Assembly: GCA_020445565.1 (NCBI GenBank)
Contig: JAGRGI010000056.1
Span: forward strand, 12,733-46,501
DNA length: 33,769 nucleotides
Direction of reading: 5' to 3'
Source of the DNA: Chromatiales bacterium
GTDB lineage: Bacteria > Pseudomonadota > Gammaproteobacteria > JAGRCI01
The first letter of the stretch is position 1; the number at the start of each line of letters is the position of its first letter. Below are positions 24,211 to 32,373 of the stretch, one piece after another. The position numbers and the translations under genes were made by a program. The notes beneath the pieces are model-generated. The model was given only the letters and a program-made list of their open reading frames with translations. It did no database searches and had not been told where the DNA came from.

Positions 24211-25026
24211 CTAGCGCTGGCAGTGCGGGCAAAAAAAGGTCGAACGCTGGCCCAGGCGCATTTCATGGATGGCCTTGCCGCAGCCAAAGCAGTCCTCACC
24301 GCTACGTCCGTAGACCTTGAGCTGTTGCTGAAAATAGCCGGGGCGGCCGTCGCTTTGCAAGAAATCTCTTAGGGTGGTGCCGCCCTGGCTGACTGCCTCC
24401 GCCAGGACTTGCTTGACCGCCAGTGCCAGCCGCTCACATCGCGCGGCCGAGATTCGCCCCGCTGGCCGACCGGGATGTATGCCGGACAGATACAGCGCCT
24501 CGTTGGCGTAGATGTTACCCACGCCAACGACGACATGGGCATTCATGAGCAGGTTCTTGATGGCTACCTTCCTCCCTTGGCAGGCCATGTGCAGGTAGCC
24601 GCCGTCGAAGTCCGGCTCCAGGGGTTCCGGCCCCAGGTCGGCCAGCAGTGGATGTAGCATGGGGGCGCCGCCGGCCCACAACAGTGCGCCGAAGCGGCGT
24701 GGGTCGCGCAGACGCAGACTGTTTTTGTCATCCAGTACGATGTCGATGTGGTCGTGACGTCCCGGCGCTTCGGCGGTATTGACGATTCGCAGGCTGCCGG
24801 ACATCCCCAGGTGCAGGAGGGCGGTGCCCTTGGTGGTTTCCAGAAGCAGGTACTTGCCGCGTCGACGCACGTCCAGAATGGTTTGCGCCTGCAACAGGGC
24901 GGGAAGGTCGGCAGGCACCGGCCAGCGAAGTCGTGCCTCGCGAACGATCAGGGCATCAATGCGCCGTCCCTTGACGTGGGGCAATATGCCCTGCCGGGTG
25001 GTTTCGACTTCGGGAAGTTCTGGCAT
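24211..25026 (-). CDS. mutM: Formamidopyrimidine-DNA glycosylase MutM (Fpg)
   Basis: MutM removes 8-oxoguanine and formamidopyrimidines from DNA and cleaves the abasic site. The 271-residue product begins MPELPEVET, giving the N-terminal Pro nucleophile after Met removal, and the conserved Glu. RRGKYLLLE contains the conserved Lys near residue 58, and the C-terminus has a four-cysteine zinc finger (CFGC and CPHC, about 247-270). The length is normal and all key elements are intact. It lies 4 bases downstream of the DUF4340 gene, indicating co-transcription. Confidence 0.97.
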   Translation of the reverse strand: MPELPEVETTRQGILPHVKGRRIDALIVREARLRWPVPADLPALLQAQTILDVRRRGKYLLLETTKGTALLHLGMSGSLRIVNTAEAPGRHDHIDIVLDDKNSLRLRDPRRFGALLWAGGAPMLHPLLADLGPEPLEPDFDGGYLHMACQGRKVAIKNLLMNAHVVVGVGNIYANEALYLSGIHPGRPAGRISAARCERLALAVKQVLAEAVSQGGTTLRDFLQSDGRPGYFQQQLKVYGRSGEDCFGCGKAIHEMRLGQRSTFFCPHCQR

Positions 25027-25030
25027 CGGT

Positions 25031-25885
25031 TTACGGCTTGGCGGCCAGATCGGGGGTCTGGCCCAGAATGGCCTTTTCGCTGCCAGTGGGTAGCAGCCAT
25101 GCCAGGCCCAGGTCCGGCCTCAGCAGGCGCGTGCCCGAGGCGGTCTCCTGCAGGATGAATTTTGTGTCGCTATAGGGGGGGAACAAATCGATGCGTACTG
25201 GTGCGCCTTGGGTGTCTGCAACCGGCGACTCTATTACCTGAGATGCCTTCAATCCGTGCCAGCTATCGATCAGGCGCTGGCCGAAGCGGGTGTCGGCGTT
25301 GTGTGGGCGGGCCACCAGCCAGCCGCCCTTGCCATCTTCCTGGATGTCGATGTCGCCTACGTGCAGGCCGACAATATGGGCGTCCGCCGGTATTGGCCGG
25401 CGGTCCACCAGATTTGCTTCGGCCCCCCCCCAGTAGGGGGCGGCAGTGTCGGCGATCAGGTGCAGGCGGTTGTTCGAGGCGAGATAGCGCCTGTTGTCGA
25501 TTGCGTCCGTGGCTCCTAACTGGAGCCGGATGCCGTCAAGCAGCACCGTGGCCTGTGGGGGAGACAGGCCAAAACGAGCAGACGTTTCCAAGGGGTAGTC
25601 GGCCAAACTTGGCCCACTGGCGAGGCTCAGCAGCGCCGCTACGGCCAGGGGGGAGGCATTGACCTGCCATGGGGAATGCAAGCGCCAAGTCGGGCCTTGC
25701 CGAGTCAGGATGACCCGTTCTCTGTCCTGGCGGACGATTTCTATCCGCTCTATCCCGTGGGGATCAATAGCGAGTATGGGGCCGGGGGCGTTTGCGTCTG
25801 TCCCCTGATCACTGCGCCAGATTGCCACGCCCAGCGCCACTGTGAGGGTCAGCAGCAGCAGGTTGCGCAGGGTGTGGAACCACAT
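25031..25885 (-). CDS. DUF4340-type membrane-anchored protein
   Basis: This 284-residue protein has an N-terminal membrane anchor (about 7-24) and a periplasmic-type region of repeated beta modules. Typical elements are IERIEIVRQDRERVILTR and WRLHSPWQVNASPLAVAALL, which fit DUF4340, a family of unknown function often found beside ABC-type gliding or transport genes. No ABC genes are present here. It starts 10 bases after the ygiQ stop and ends 4 bases before mutM. The family call rests on pattern recognition. Confidence 0.75.
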   Translation of the reverse strand: MWFHTLRNLLLLTLTVALGVAIWRSDQGTDANAPGPILAIDPHGIERIEIVRQDRERVILTRQGPTWRLHSPWQVNASPLAVAALLSLASGPSLADYPLETSARFGLSPPQATVLLDGIRLQLGATDAIDNRRYLASNNRLHLIADTAAPYWGGAEANLVDRRPIPADAHIVGLHVGDIDIQEDGKGGWLVARPHNADTRFGQRLIDSWHGLKASQVIESPVADTQGAPVRIDLFPPYSDTKFILQETASGTRLLRPDLGLAWLLPTGSEKAILGQTPDLAAKP

Positions 25886-25895
25886 GGCGCCAGCC

Positions 25896-27971
25896 TCAAC
25901 GACGGGTACGGCGTTTCTGGCGAGCCGGTGTCATTGTGCCCTTGCGGGTGTTGCCTGCCGGTACCAGATGATTGGGGCCGTTGCCGATGAGATCCGTCCG
26001 GTTCATGCGCGACAGGGCTTCGCGCAGCAAGGGCCAGTTTTTCGGATCATGGTAGCGCAGGAACGCCTTTTGTAATCGGCGTTGTTCCAATGCCTTGGGT
26101 ACGAACATCTTGGCACTCTTGTATCGCACCCGTTTCAATGGGTCGCGCCCGGAATGATACATCGCGGTTGCCAGGGCCATGGGGGAGGGATAGAAGGTCT
26201 GCACCTGATCGGGGCGAAATTTGTTCTGCTTCAGCCAAAGGGCCAGATTCAGCATGTCTTCATCCTCACAACCCGGGTGGGCGGCGATGAAGTAAGGGAT
26301 CAGGTATTGCTCTTTGCCGGCCTCCTTCGAAAACCGGTCGAACATGGCCTTGAAGGTCCGGTAGCTGTCCATGCCCGGCTTCATCATCTTCGACAGTGGC
26401 CCTTCTTCGCTGTGCTCCGGTGCGATCTTGAGGTATCCCCCGACGTGGTGGGTGACCAATTCGCGCACATACTCCGGGTCGCGTACCGCCAGGTCGTAGC
26501 GCAGCCCGGAAGCCACGGCAACGCGCTTGATGCCAGGTAGGGCGCGGGCCTTGCGGTATAGCCGGGTGGTGGGGCCGTGGTCTGTGACGAGGTTATTGCA
26601 GATGGTCGGGTAGACACAGGACAGCCGGCGGCAGGCCGCCTGAATCTCGTCGTCCCTGCAATTGAGGTGATACATGTTCGCTGTCGGACCGCCCAGGTCG
26701 GAGATCGTGCCCGTGAAGCCTGGGACCTTGTCTCTGATTTCCTCGATCTCGCGCAGAATGCTGCGTTCCGAGCGACTCTGGATCACCCGTCCCTCGTGCT
26801 CGGTGATGGAGCAGAACGTGCAGCCGCCGAAGCAACCGCGCATGATATTCACCGAGAAGCGGATCATTTCATAGGCGGGGATGCGGGCATTGCCGTAGGC
26901 TGGGTGTGGCCGACGTTGATAGGGCAGGTCGAAAACCCCGTCCATTTCCTCGGTGCTCAGCGGTATGGGCGGCGGATTTAGCCACAGTTCCTTGGTGCCG
27001 TGTCGCTGCACCAGGGTAAGGCCGTTATGGGGGTTGGACTCCAGGTGCAGTACCCGCGAGGCATGGGCGTAAAGGGCCGGATCATTGCGGACCTTTTCGA
27101 ATGAAGGCAAGCGTATATAGGTGCGTGCAGGGTCCAGCTTTTGTCGTGCCTGCAGGGGCATGGGGATGATGCGTACCGGTATGCCGCCGCTTTGGGGTTC
27201 AACCGGCCTGGGGGTATCCTCATAGGGATTTTGCAGGGAATCGATCTGGCCGGGCCAGTCGATGCGGCTCGAATCCACCTCTGTCCAGCCCTCTGGAACC
27301 GTGTCGCGGATCACGGCGGTGCCGCGCAGCGCGCCAAGCTGATCGATGCTGTGGCCGGATGCAAGCCCGTGGGCAATATCGGCAATAGCGCGCTCTGCGT
27401 TGCCATACACCAGCAGGTCGGCATCACAATCCACCACAATGGAGCGGCGTACCTTGTCGCTCCAGTAGTCGTATTGGGCAATGCGGCGCAGGCTGGCCTC
27501 GATGCCGCCGATGACGATAGGGACCTCCTTGTAAGCTTCCCGGCAGCGCTGGCTGTACACGATCACCGCTCGATCCGGGCGTTTGCCGCCTTCCCCGTGG
27601 GGTGTGTAGGCATCATCGCTGCGCAGGCGCAGATCGGCGGTATAACGATTGATCATGGAGTCCATGTTGCCGGCGGTCACGCCGAAAAAAAGATTGGGTG
27701 GCCCCAGCGCCCGAAACGCCTGGCCGTCGTGCCAATCCGGCTGGGCAATGATGCCTACACGGAAACCTTGTGATTCGAGAAAGCGCCCGATCACGGCCAT
27801 GCCAAAACTGGGGTGGTCTACATAGGCATCGCCAGTGACCAGAATAATGTCGCAACTGTCCCAGCCCAGGTGCTCCATTTCTTCCCTGGACATGGGCAGA
27901 TAGGGGGCCGTGCCGAAACACTCGGCCCAGTAAGGCGGGTGAGAGAAGAGATTGGGAGCGGTGTGGACCAT
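25896..27971 (-). CDS. ygiQ: YgiQ family radical SAM protein
   Basis: This 691-residue protein has the conserved N-terminal stretch [20 protein letters not shown] and VDHPSFGMA seen in E. coli YgiQ. The central radical SAM domain carries CFGGCTFC, so the 4Fe-4S ligands are Cys380, Cys384 and Cys387. The C-terminus is basic (KRRTRR). The biochemical function of YgiQ proteins is not established. The frame is open to 28160, but homology begins just after the ATG at 27971 ([20 protein letters not shown]). The ribosome-binding site is weak (a GAGG about 13 bases upstream). It heads the minus-strand run ygiQ, DUF4340, mutM, membrane protein. Confidence 0.92.
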   Translation of the reverse strand: MVHTAPNLFSHPPYWAECFGTAPYLPMSREEMEHLGWDSCDIILVTGDAYVDHPSFGMAVIGRFLESQGFRVGIIAQPDWHDGQAFRALGPPNLFFGVTAGNMDSMINRYTADLRLRSDDAYTPHGEGGKRPDRAVIVYSQRCREAYKEVPIVIGGIEASLRRIAQYDYWSDKVRRSIVVDCDADLLVYGNAERAIADIAHGLASGHSIDQLGALRGTAVIRDTVPEGWTEVDSSRIDWPGQIDSLQNPYEDTPRPVEPQSGGIPVRIIPMPLQARQKLDPARTYIRLPSFEKVRNDPALYAHASRVLHLESNPHNGLTLVQRHGTKELWLNPPPIPLSTEEMDGVFDLPYQRRPHPAYGNARIPAYEMIRFSVNIMRGCFGGCTFCSITEHEGRVIQSRSERSILREIEEIRDKVPGFTGTISDLGGPTANMYHLNCRDDEIQAACRRLSCVYPTICNNLVTDHGPTTRLYRKARALPGIKRVAVASGLRYDLAVRDPEYVRELVTHHVGGYLKIAPEHSEEGPLSKMMKPGMDSYRTFKAMFDRFSKEAGKEQYLIPYFIAAHPGCEDEDMLNLALWLKQNKFRPDQVQTFYPSPMALATAMYHSGRDPLKRVRYKSAKMFVPKALEQRRLQKAFLRYHDPKNWPLLREALSRMNRTDLIGNGPNHLVPAGNTRKGTMTPARQKRRTRR

Positions 27972-28304
27972 AGATGTGCCGCTGGCCTCAGGCGAGTCGT
28001 TTACCTGTTGATGGCCTACTATGATACATAAGTAAACACACATATTGATAAATTGTGTCGCATGCCTTGCCTGGTACGCCCTGCCAGTGACACACTTGTA
28101 TAGCTGTGGCGACGGCAGGATTATCTGGTCGGAGCAGCAAGCAGCATTCTGCGGAAACAATCATAATTTGCCCGCGCGAGATAATTGGCTATCGCGACCG
28201 GCAAACTATCGAGGAAGCGTCGGGGGAAGGCTTCCTAACAGTCAGCTTAAAGACGTTGCCTGGCCGGTAGAGTTCCCTTTCCGGTTTCAGGTGGGACGTG
28301 TTCA
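27972..28304. other. Intergenic region between divergent genes, AT-rich near ygiQ
   Basis: These 333 bases separate the divergent ygiQ and HDOD genes and must hold promoters for both. The part at about 28020-28060 is clearly more AT-rich than its surroundings. A 7-bp hairpin, AGGAAGC (28212-28218) with GCTTCCT (28230-28236), lies in the HDOD leader. I found no -35/-10 pair good enough to call and no small gene. Confidence 0.5.
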
Positions 28305-29564
28305 ATGTTGCAAGTCAACCGCAATCTAACAAATTTCCTCCAGGAGATGGACCGGCGTTCGTTCGAGACCCTGGATCCCATAGCCGAGTTGCAGCCCGGC
28401 AACCGCGAGAAACTCCTATCCAAGCTCAGGGGCTTCGTTCTTGAGCCCAATAGCCGGGTCAGTGCCCTGGAAACCCAAAATTGGCTGCTGTATCTCCTCG
28501 ATGGTGTCGTTGAGCGGATCGGTAGTGCGAACGGCAGGGAGACCGTACGCTCAAAGACCGATTTGTCGCGTCATCCCTTGTTTTCCGCGGCCAATGTTCG
28601 GGGAGCGGAGATTGTTGCCCGCTCACGGGCCGAACTGGTGGGCTTTGATCGACGCCTGTTCGAGGTGCTGAGGGCGGAGGACAGCGATGCCGGTACCGAG
28701 GTCGGTCATATCGAGGCCAGTGAGGCAGAGAGTCTGCTGTTCGAGGCGCTGTTCGCGGACTACAGCCAAGGTAAGCTTGACATTCCTTCCATGCCCAAGG
28801 CATTGGAGAAAGTCCAGGCGATGCTGGCGCGAAGCAATGTCGGTAATTTGGAGATTGCCGAAATGATACTCGCCGACCCCGGTCTTGCCGCTCGCGTCGT
28901 GCGTGCCGCCTCAGAGCATCGGGGCGACGGTAATGAGGTGGACAGCCTGCTGCCGGCGGTGGAGGTTCTCGGGCGGGAGAAAATCCGGGAGATATGCCTG
29001 GCGACGGCCGAGGAAAGCCTTTGCAGCACGCAATCGGAGGTGATACTGCGACGCATGCGGGCGAATCACGAGCATAGCCTGCGTGTGGCGGTGTTCAGTA
29101 CCGTGCTTGCCGAGAAAGTTTCCGGTCTCAATCCGCAGCGCGCCGCACTTGCCGGCCTGCTCCACGATGTGGGGGTATTTCCGGTGCTTCGGGCGGCGTC
29201 ACACAATTACGATGCCTTTTCTTCGGAGCAGGAACTGGATCGCACGGTATCCAAGCTGCATGGCGTCATCGGGGGGTTGGTGTTGCAGCAATGGGGGTTT
29301 GGTAGCTGGATGACGCAGGTTTCCGAGCAGGCGGACAACTGGACTCGCAACAACGTCGGGCCCATCGACGATGCTGATATCGTGCTGGTAGCCCAACTGC
29401 ACAGTTTCATCGGCACTGATCGCATCCAATCCGTGCCGCAGCTCCAGGGCCTGCCGGCTTATCGAAAATTCGTCGGCGGCTCCGTGGGAACGGATTTCAG
29501 CATCGCTGTGTTCAAGCAGGCGAGGGCGCGATTTGCCCGCCTGCAGGATCTGTTATTGCATTGA
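28305..29564 (+). CDS. HDOD-domain signalling protein with cyclic-nucleotide-binding-like N-terminus
   Basis: This 419-residue protein's N-terminal ~140 residues resemble a cyclic-nucleotide-binding/cupin-like module (LQPGNREKLLSKLRGFVLEPNSRV, WLLYLLDGVVERI), but the phosphate-binding cassette is not recognisable. Residues about 155-360 form an HDOD domain (IPSMPKALEKVQAML, ILADPGLAARVVRAAS). HDOD domains usually lack the HD metal pair, but here LLHDVG retains His287-Asp288. HDOD proteins often act in chemotaxis, c-di-GMP or stress signalling. The gene stands alone, with AGGTGGGA as ribosome-binding site. Ligand and output are unknown. Confidence 0.85.
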   Translation: MLQVNRNLTNFLQEMDRRSFETLDPIAELQPGNREKLLSKLRGFVLEPNSRVSALETQNWLLYLLDGVVERIGSANGRETVRSKTDLSRHPLFSAANVRGAEIVARSRAELVGFDRRLFEVLRAEDSDAGTEVGHIEASEAESLLFEALFADYSQGKLDIPSMPKALEKVQAMLARSNVGNLEIAEMILADPGLAARVVRAASEHRGDGNEVDSLLPAVEVLGREKIREICLATAEESLCSTQSEVILRRMRANHEHSLRVAVFSTVLAEKVSGLNPQRAALAGLLHDVGVFPVLRAASHNYDAFSSEQELDRTVSKLHGVIGGLVLQQWGFGSWMTQVSEQADNWTRNNVGPIDDADIVLVAQLHSFIGTDRIQSVPQLQGLPAYRKFVGGSVGTDFSIAVFKQARARFARLQDLLLH

Positions 29565-29591
29565 CGTTTCGTTCCATATCGTTTGCCGTCA

Positions 29592-30458
29592 TCAGCCGGC
29601 TTCCGCATCCGCCCGCCAGTTCTGCCGTACCGCGTAGCGTTTCACGCCCTCGTGCAGTCGGCCACGGTCAGTAATCATCTCCCAGACATCCGTCCGATAC
29701 GTTTCCAGATGGTTGAGCATGGTGGGCAGATGCACCCGGCAAGGCTGACGGGAACGACTGCCGTAAAACAAGGGTGCACCGACCGGAACGAAATTGATGC
29801 CGAGCCGCGAAAGTTTGCGCAGCAGTGCCGGCTCCATGGCTGCAACCCAATGTTCGATGCGGTGCATGACGCTCATTTCCAGCGTCGCACGAATGAGAAT
29901 CAAGAACACATGGGGCAGAATGCGGCGCCCCTGAGGGCGCATACGGCGTGTCTCCATGCTGTGCCTGCGCTCGAACATGGGGGAGACGTGTTTGTTGCCC
30001 TGTCCGCGCCGGTCTCGCACCAAGCGACGATCATACTGTACCTCCGGTCCGGTGGCGGTTGGCGAGAGAAACTCCGAATGTCGACGCCGAAACTGTTGTG
30101 CCAGCAGCAGACGCGAAGGTTCTGCCGTGCTGGCGCGTGCGACAGAGGGGTCATTGAACAGGTCGACGAAACACGGACGGCACTTTGCCTCGATTGGCAG
30201 CGGATCCTCATTGTGGGGCAGCACCAGGCGCACGGTGCCGACATCGATGCCGGTGTGCTTATGGCGAACCAGACAGTGCATCGAGCGGTTGTCATAGCGA
30301 TCCCTTTCACGTCCATCGGGATATTTCGATGGATCCTCGAAGCGGGTCTCAATGCAATAGACACGAAAACGCAACCGCTGGGTGTGCTCCAGCATTGGGC
30401 CAGGAAATTCAATGATTACCTGGAAATGCTCCTCGAAAAAGCTACAGAGATCATTCAT
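29592..30458 (-). CDS. PEP-CTERM/exosortase system-associated acyltransferase
   Basis: This 288-residue protein belongs by pattern to the exosortase-associated acyltransferase family, distant relatives of LuxI-type acyl-homoserine-lactone synthases in the GNAT-like fold. Key stretches are RLRFRVYCIETRFEDP (28-43), PDGRERDRYDNRSMHCLVRH and IDVGTVRLVLP. In other bacteria these genes lie next to exosortase, EPS and PEP-CTERM genes and their product is unknown. Here no exosortase or PEP-CTERM protein is visible nearby, so it is an outlying copy. GAGGTG precedes the ATG. It converges with the HDOD gene, with 27 bases between stops. Confidence 0.82.
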   Translation of the reverse strand: MNDLCSFFEEHFQVIIEFPGPMLEHTQRLRFRVYCIETRFEDPSKYPDGRERDRYDNRSMHCLVRHKHTGIDVGTVRLVLPHNEDPLPIEAKCRPCFVDLFNDPSVARASTAEPSRLLLAQQFRRRHSEFLSPTATGPEVQYDRRLVRDRRGQGNKHVSPMFERRHSMETRRMRPQGRRILPHVFLILIRATLEMSVMHRIEHWVAAMEPALLRKLSRLGINFVPVGAPLFYGSRSRQPCRVHLPTMLNHLETYRTDVWEMITDRGRLHEGVKRYAVRQNWRADAEAG

Positions 30459-31263
30459 CGGGTCAGCACCTCGTCGACATCAATGCGACTGGGGGTTTTC
30501 ATTACCCGTAGTGTAGTTATTGTGATTTGGAGGAGCCTTCCGCCCGGATGCCATTCTATGGCCGAAAGCGGGTCCCGCGCGTGTACTGTTCGGCGTTCTC
30601 GTGCGATCGAATCGTGCAGAGGTTGAACAGTTCCCCGCCTCAGTCCGCTACTGTGACGCCGATGACGTTCAGGCCGGCTCCTACGCCGTGGTTACGAACC
30701 GCTGTGATGCAATCGCCCGGATAAGGCTGGTGGTGTTCCCGTCAGTGAATCAGGGATCCTGTCGACCGCAACCTTTTCAAAGAAAGAATAAACAGGTCAC
30801 CGATCCAGAATTTCAAAGTGGAGCTGCACCAGTTTTCCCGGACGTACTCGGTCGTACGTTTCTCATTGGACGAACATACACTGGAGCTGCTTCTAACGGC
30901 CTGAACAGCGTCCTGACTACATTATTCGTTCTTCGCGATAGACGAAAGCCCGCCGACTGAGACTTACCCGCTCGCGGGAGGTCCGGCTTCGGAATTTCCT
31001 TCATCGCCGTACGCGCTACTCCGACGCGTACAACCGCCGATAACCGACGGCTGGTTCAGTATAGCCAGTTTCCCTCTGAAAAACCTTGAGAGATGTCTCA
31101 GTTTTCAGCGCTGACCGCCTCTTACTGAAAGTGGGCCTTCGGGCGTTATCGATGATAGGGCATCGGCCATCCCTGCGGTCGTCAGTCATGATGTGAGCAG
31201 CTGCGGCAGTCTTGTGCGGTAGCGGCGCGGCTCCTTGCGCAAACTCATTCGGAGGGAGAAACA
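30459..31263. other. Long stretch without a convincing gene
   Basis: These 805 bases lie between two minus-strand genes. Short open frames occur on both strands, the longest plus-strand one at 30601-30960 (119 codons), but none has a good ribosome-binding site, recognisable motifs or family resemblance. Small inverted repeats are present, for example GTACGCG (31009-31015) with CGCGTAC (31025-31031). No tRNA, CRISPR or transposase is evident. It may hold the acyltransferase promoter, a small RNA or decayed gene remnants. Confidence 0.5.
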
Positions 31264-32373
31264 TCACGCTTCGTGATGGCCGGCTACGGGTGCGAAAGAA
31301 GAGCAGGCTGCCAGCACGCCGGAAATTTCGTCTTCGCCCAGTTGTTCGAAAGTCTCCCGATTGGCGGTAACCACCGCCCCGCACATCTCAAACCAGGCAA
31401 ATCCCGGGCTCCAGGAGGGGGGGGGCTGATTTGCCTTCTCTGGACGGGGAAACACCAAAACCGACCGGTTCGAATAGAGCAGATTGTAGGGCTGTCCCTG
31501 TTTGTGCAGGCTCTCTATGCAATGCCAGCCGGTTTGCGCATTGTCGAAGCGAAGACATTGAGCCGGATAGGGGGTTGATCCACCATTGTGTTGCCATTGG
31601 GGGGCCTGCGCCGGGAGTTCGGTTGGGTCCACAAACAATTGGAAATGAAGATGGTTGACTGACGCATAGGCTCCCAGTGAGTTGTAGGCGAGACTCAGCC
31701 CTGGGAGAAGGTCGGCCAGATCGTTCACTACCGAAAAGGCATAGCAGTGGTGTCGCTCGGTAAGATACTGGGGAAGATGGCGGGTGGGTTCCGGGACCAG
31801 TATTCCGTGCATTCGGGCAAACGGAAACTTGTTGTACAGCAGCCGAATGGGTAGATCATGGAGGGTGCCTTCCCAGAACACCTCTCGGCGTAAAAAATCG
31901 CGGTCGAAATGAAATCCGGCGGTATCGAAGGGCATTGCCAGTCGTATGTCTTTTCGGGTTGCCGCACGACTGGGCCGAAGGGCGCGCAGGGGATTGAATT
32001 GCACCGTCCAGATTCCGGCGTGTCGTTCTTCGGTGATCCGCAACGCGGATAAACCCATGAGTGCCAATTGCAGAAATACCATCAGATCGTCCTGCGGTAC
32101 CTGGGGACGGCGACCCTGGGTGAGTTGCTCACGGAGTTGTGTGTGCAGGCCGTGAAATTGATCGTGCAGTGAAGGCAGCATTGCTTTAAACAGCGCCGCC
32201 TCCGTGCTGGCGTTGGCCGCTGCAAGTATGAAGGCGCCCAGATCGGATTCGCGGGCAAGAAGGTGCAGGCCCTCACTAAAGGTGCTGTGAAATCGGCTGG
32301 TGCTGGAAAATGGCGATGCCTGCATTGTCGACGGGCTCAGCGGTCGAGGAAGCTCAGGCGGATGGTACCTCAT
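31264..32373 (-). CDS. HIT-superfamily nucleotidyltransferase/phosphorylase-like protein
   Basis: This 369-residue protein carries NHLHFQLF at residues 240-247. The His-x-His-x-Gln pattern (His241, His243, Gln245) matches the catalytic motif of HIT-superfamily nucleotidyl transferases and phosphorylases such as GalT, ATP adenylyltransferase and GDP-hexose phosphorylases. Preceding segments (LPIRLLYNKFPFARMHGILVPEP) fit the substrate-binding strand of this fold. The exact substrate cannot be told. The ATG at 32373 overlaps the end of the hybrid kinase by 20 bases and has GGA close upstream, so translation is coupled to the kinase. ATG 32325 is an alternative. The link to the kinase is unexplained. 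Confidence 0.65.
   Translation of the reverse strand: MRYHPPELPRPLSPSTMQASPFSSTSRFHSTFSEGLHLLARESDLGAFILAAANASTEAALFKAMLPSLHDQFHGLHTQLREQLTQGRRPQVPQDDLMVFLQLALMGLSALRITEERHAGIWTVQFNPLRALRPSRAATRKDIRLAMPFDTAGFHFDRDFLRREVFWEGTLHDLPIRLLYNKFPFARMHGILVPEPTRHLPQYLTERHHCYAFSVVNDLADLLPGLSLAYNSLGAYASVNHLHFQLFVDPTELPAQAPQWQHNGGSTPYPAQCLRFDNAQTGWHCIESLHKQGQPYNLLYSNRSVLVFPRPEKANQPPPSWSPGFAWFEMCGAVVTANRETFEQLGEDEISGVLAACSSFAPVAGHHEA

Noticed and set aside
27972-28160. N-terminal extension of YgiQ by 63 codons
   Set aside because: Similarity to YgiQ begins after the ATG at 27971, and the extension covers the AT-rich intergenic region.
28244-28267. Sigma-28-like site TAAAGACG...GCCGGTAG before the HDOD gene
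   Set aside because: The spacer is only about 7 bases, too short for a sigma-28 promoter.
30601-30960. 119-codon plus-strand open frame
   Set aside because: There is no ribosome-binding site, no recognisable motif and no supporting context; not called as a gene.
31086-31099. Small hairpin TGAGA/TCTCA followed by GTTTTC
   Set aside because: A 5-bp stem and short T run are too weak to call a terminator, and no gene ends just before it.
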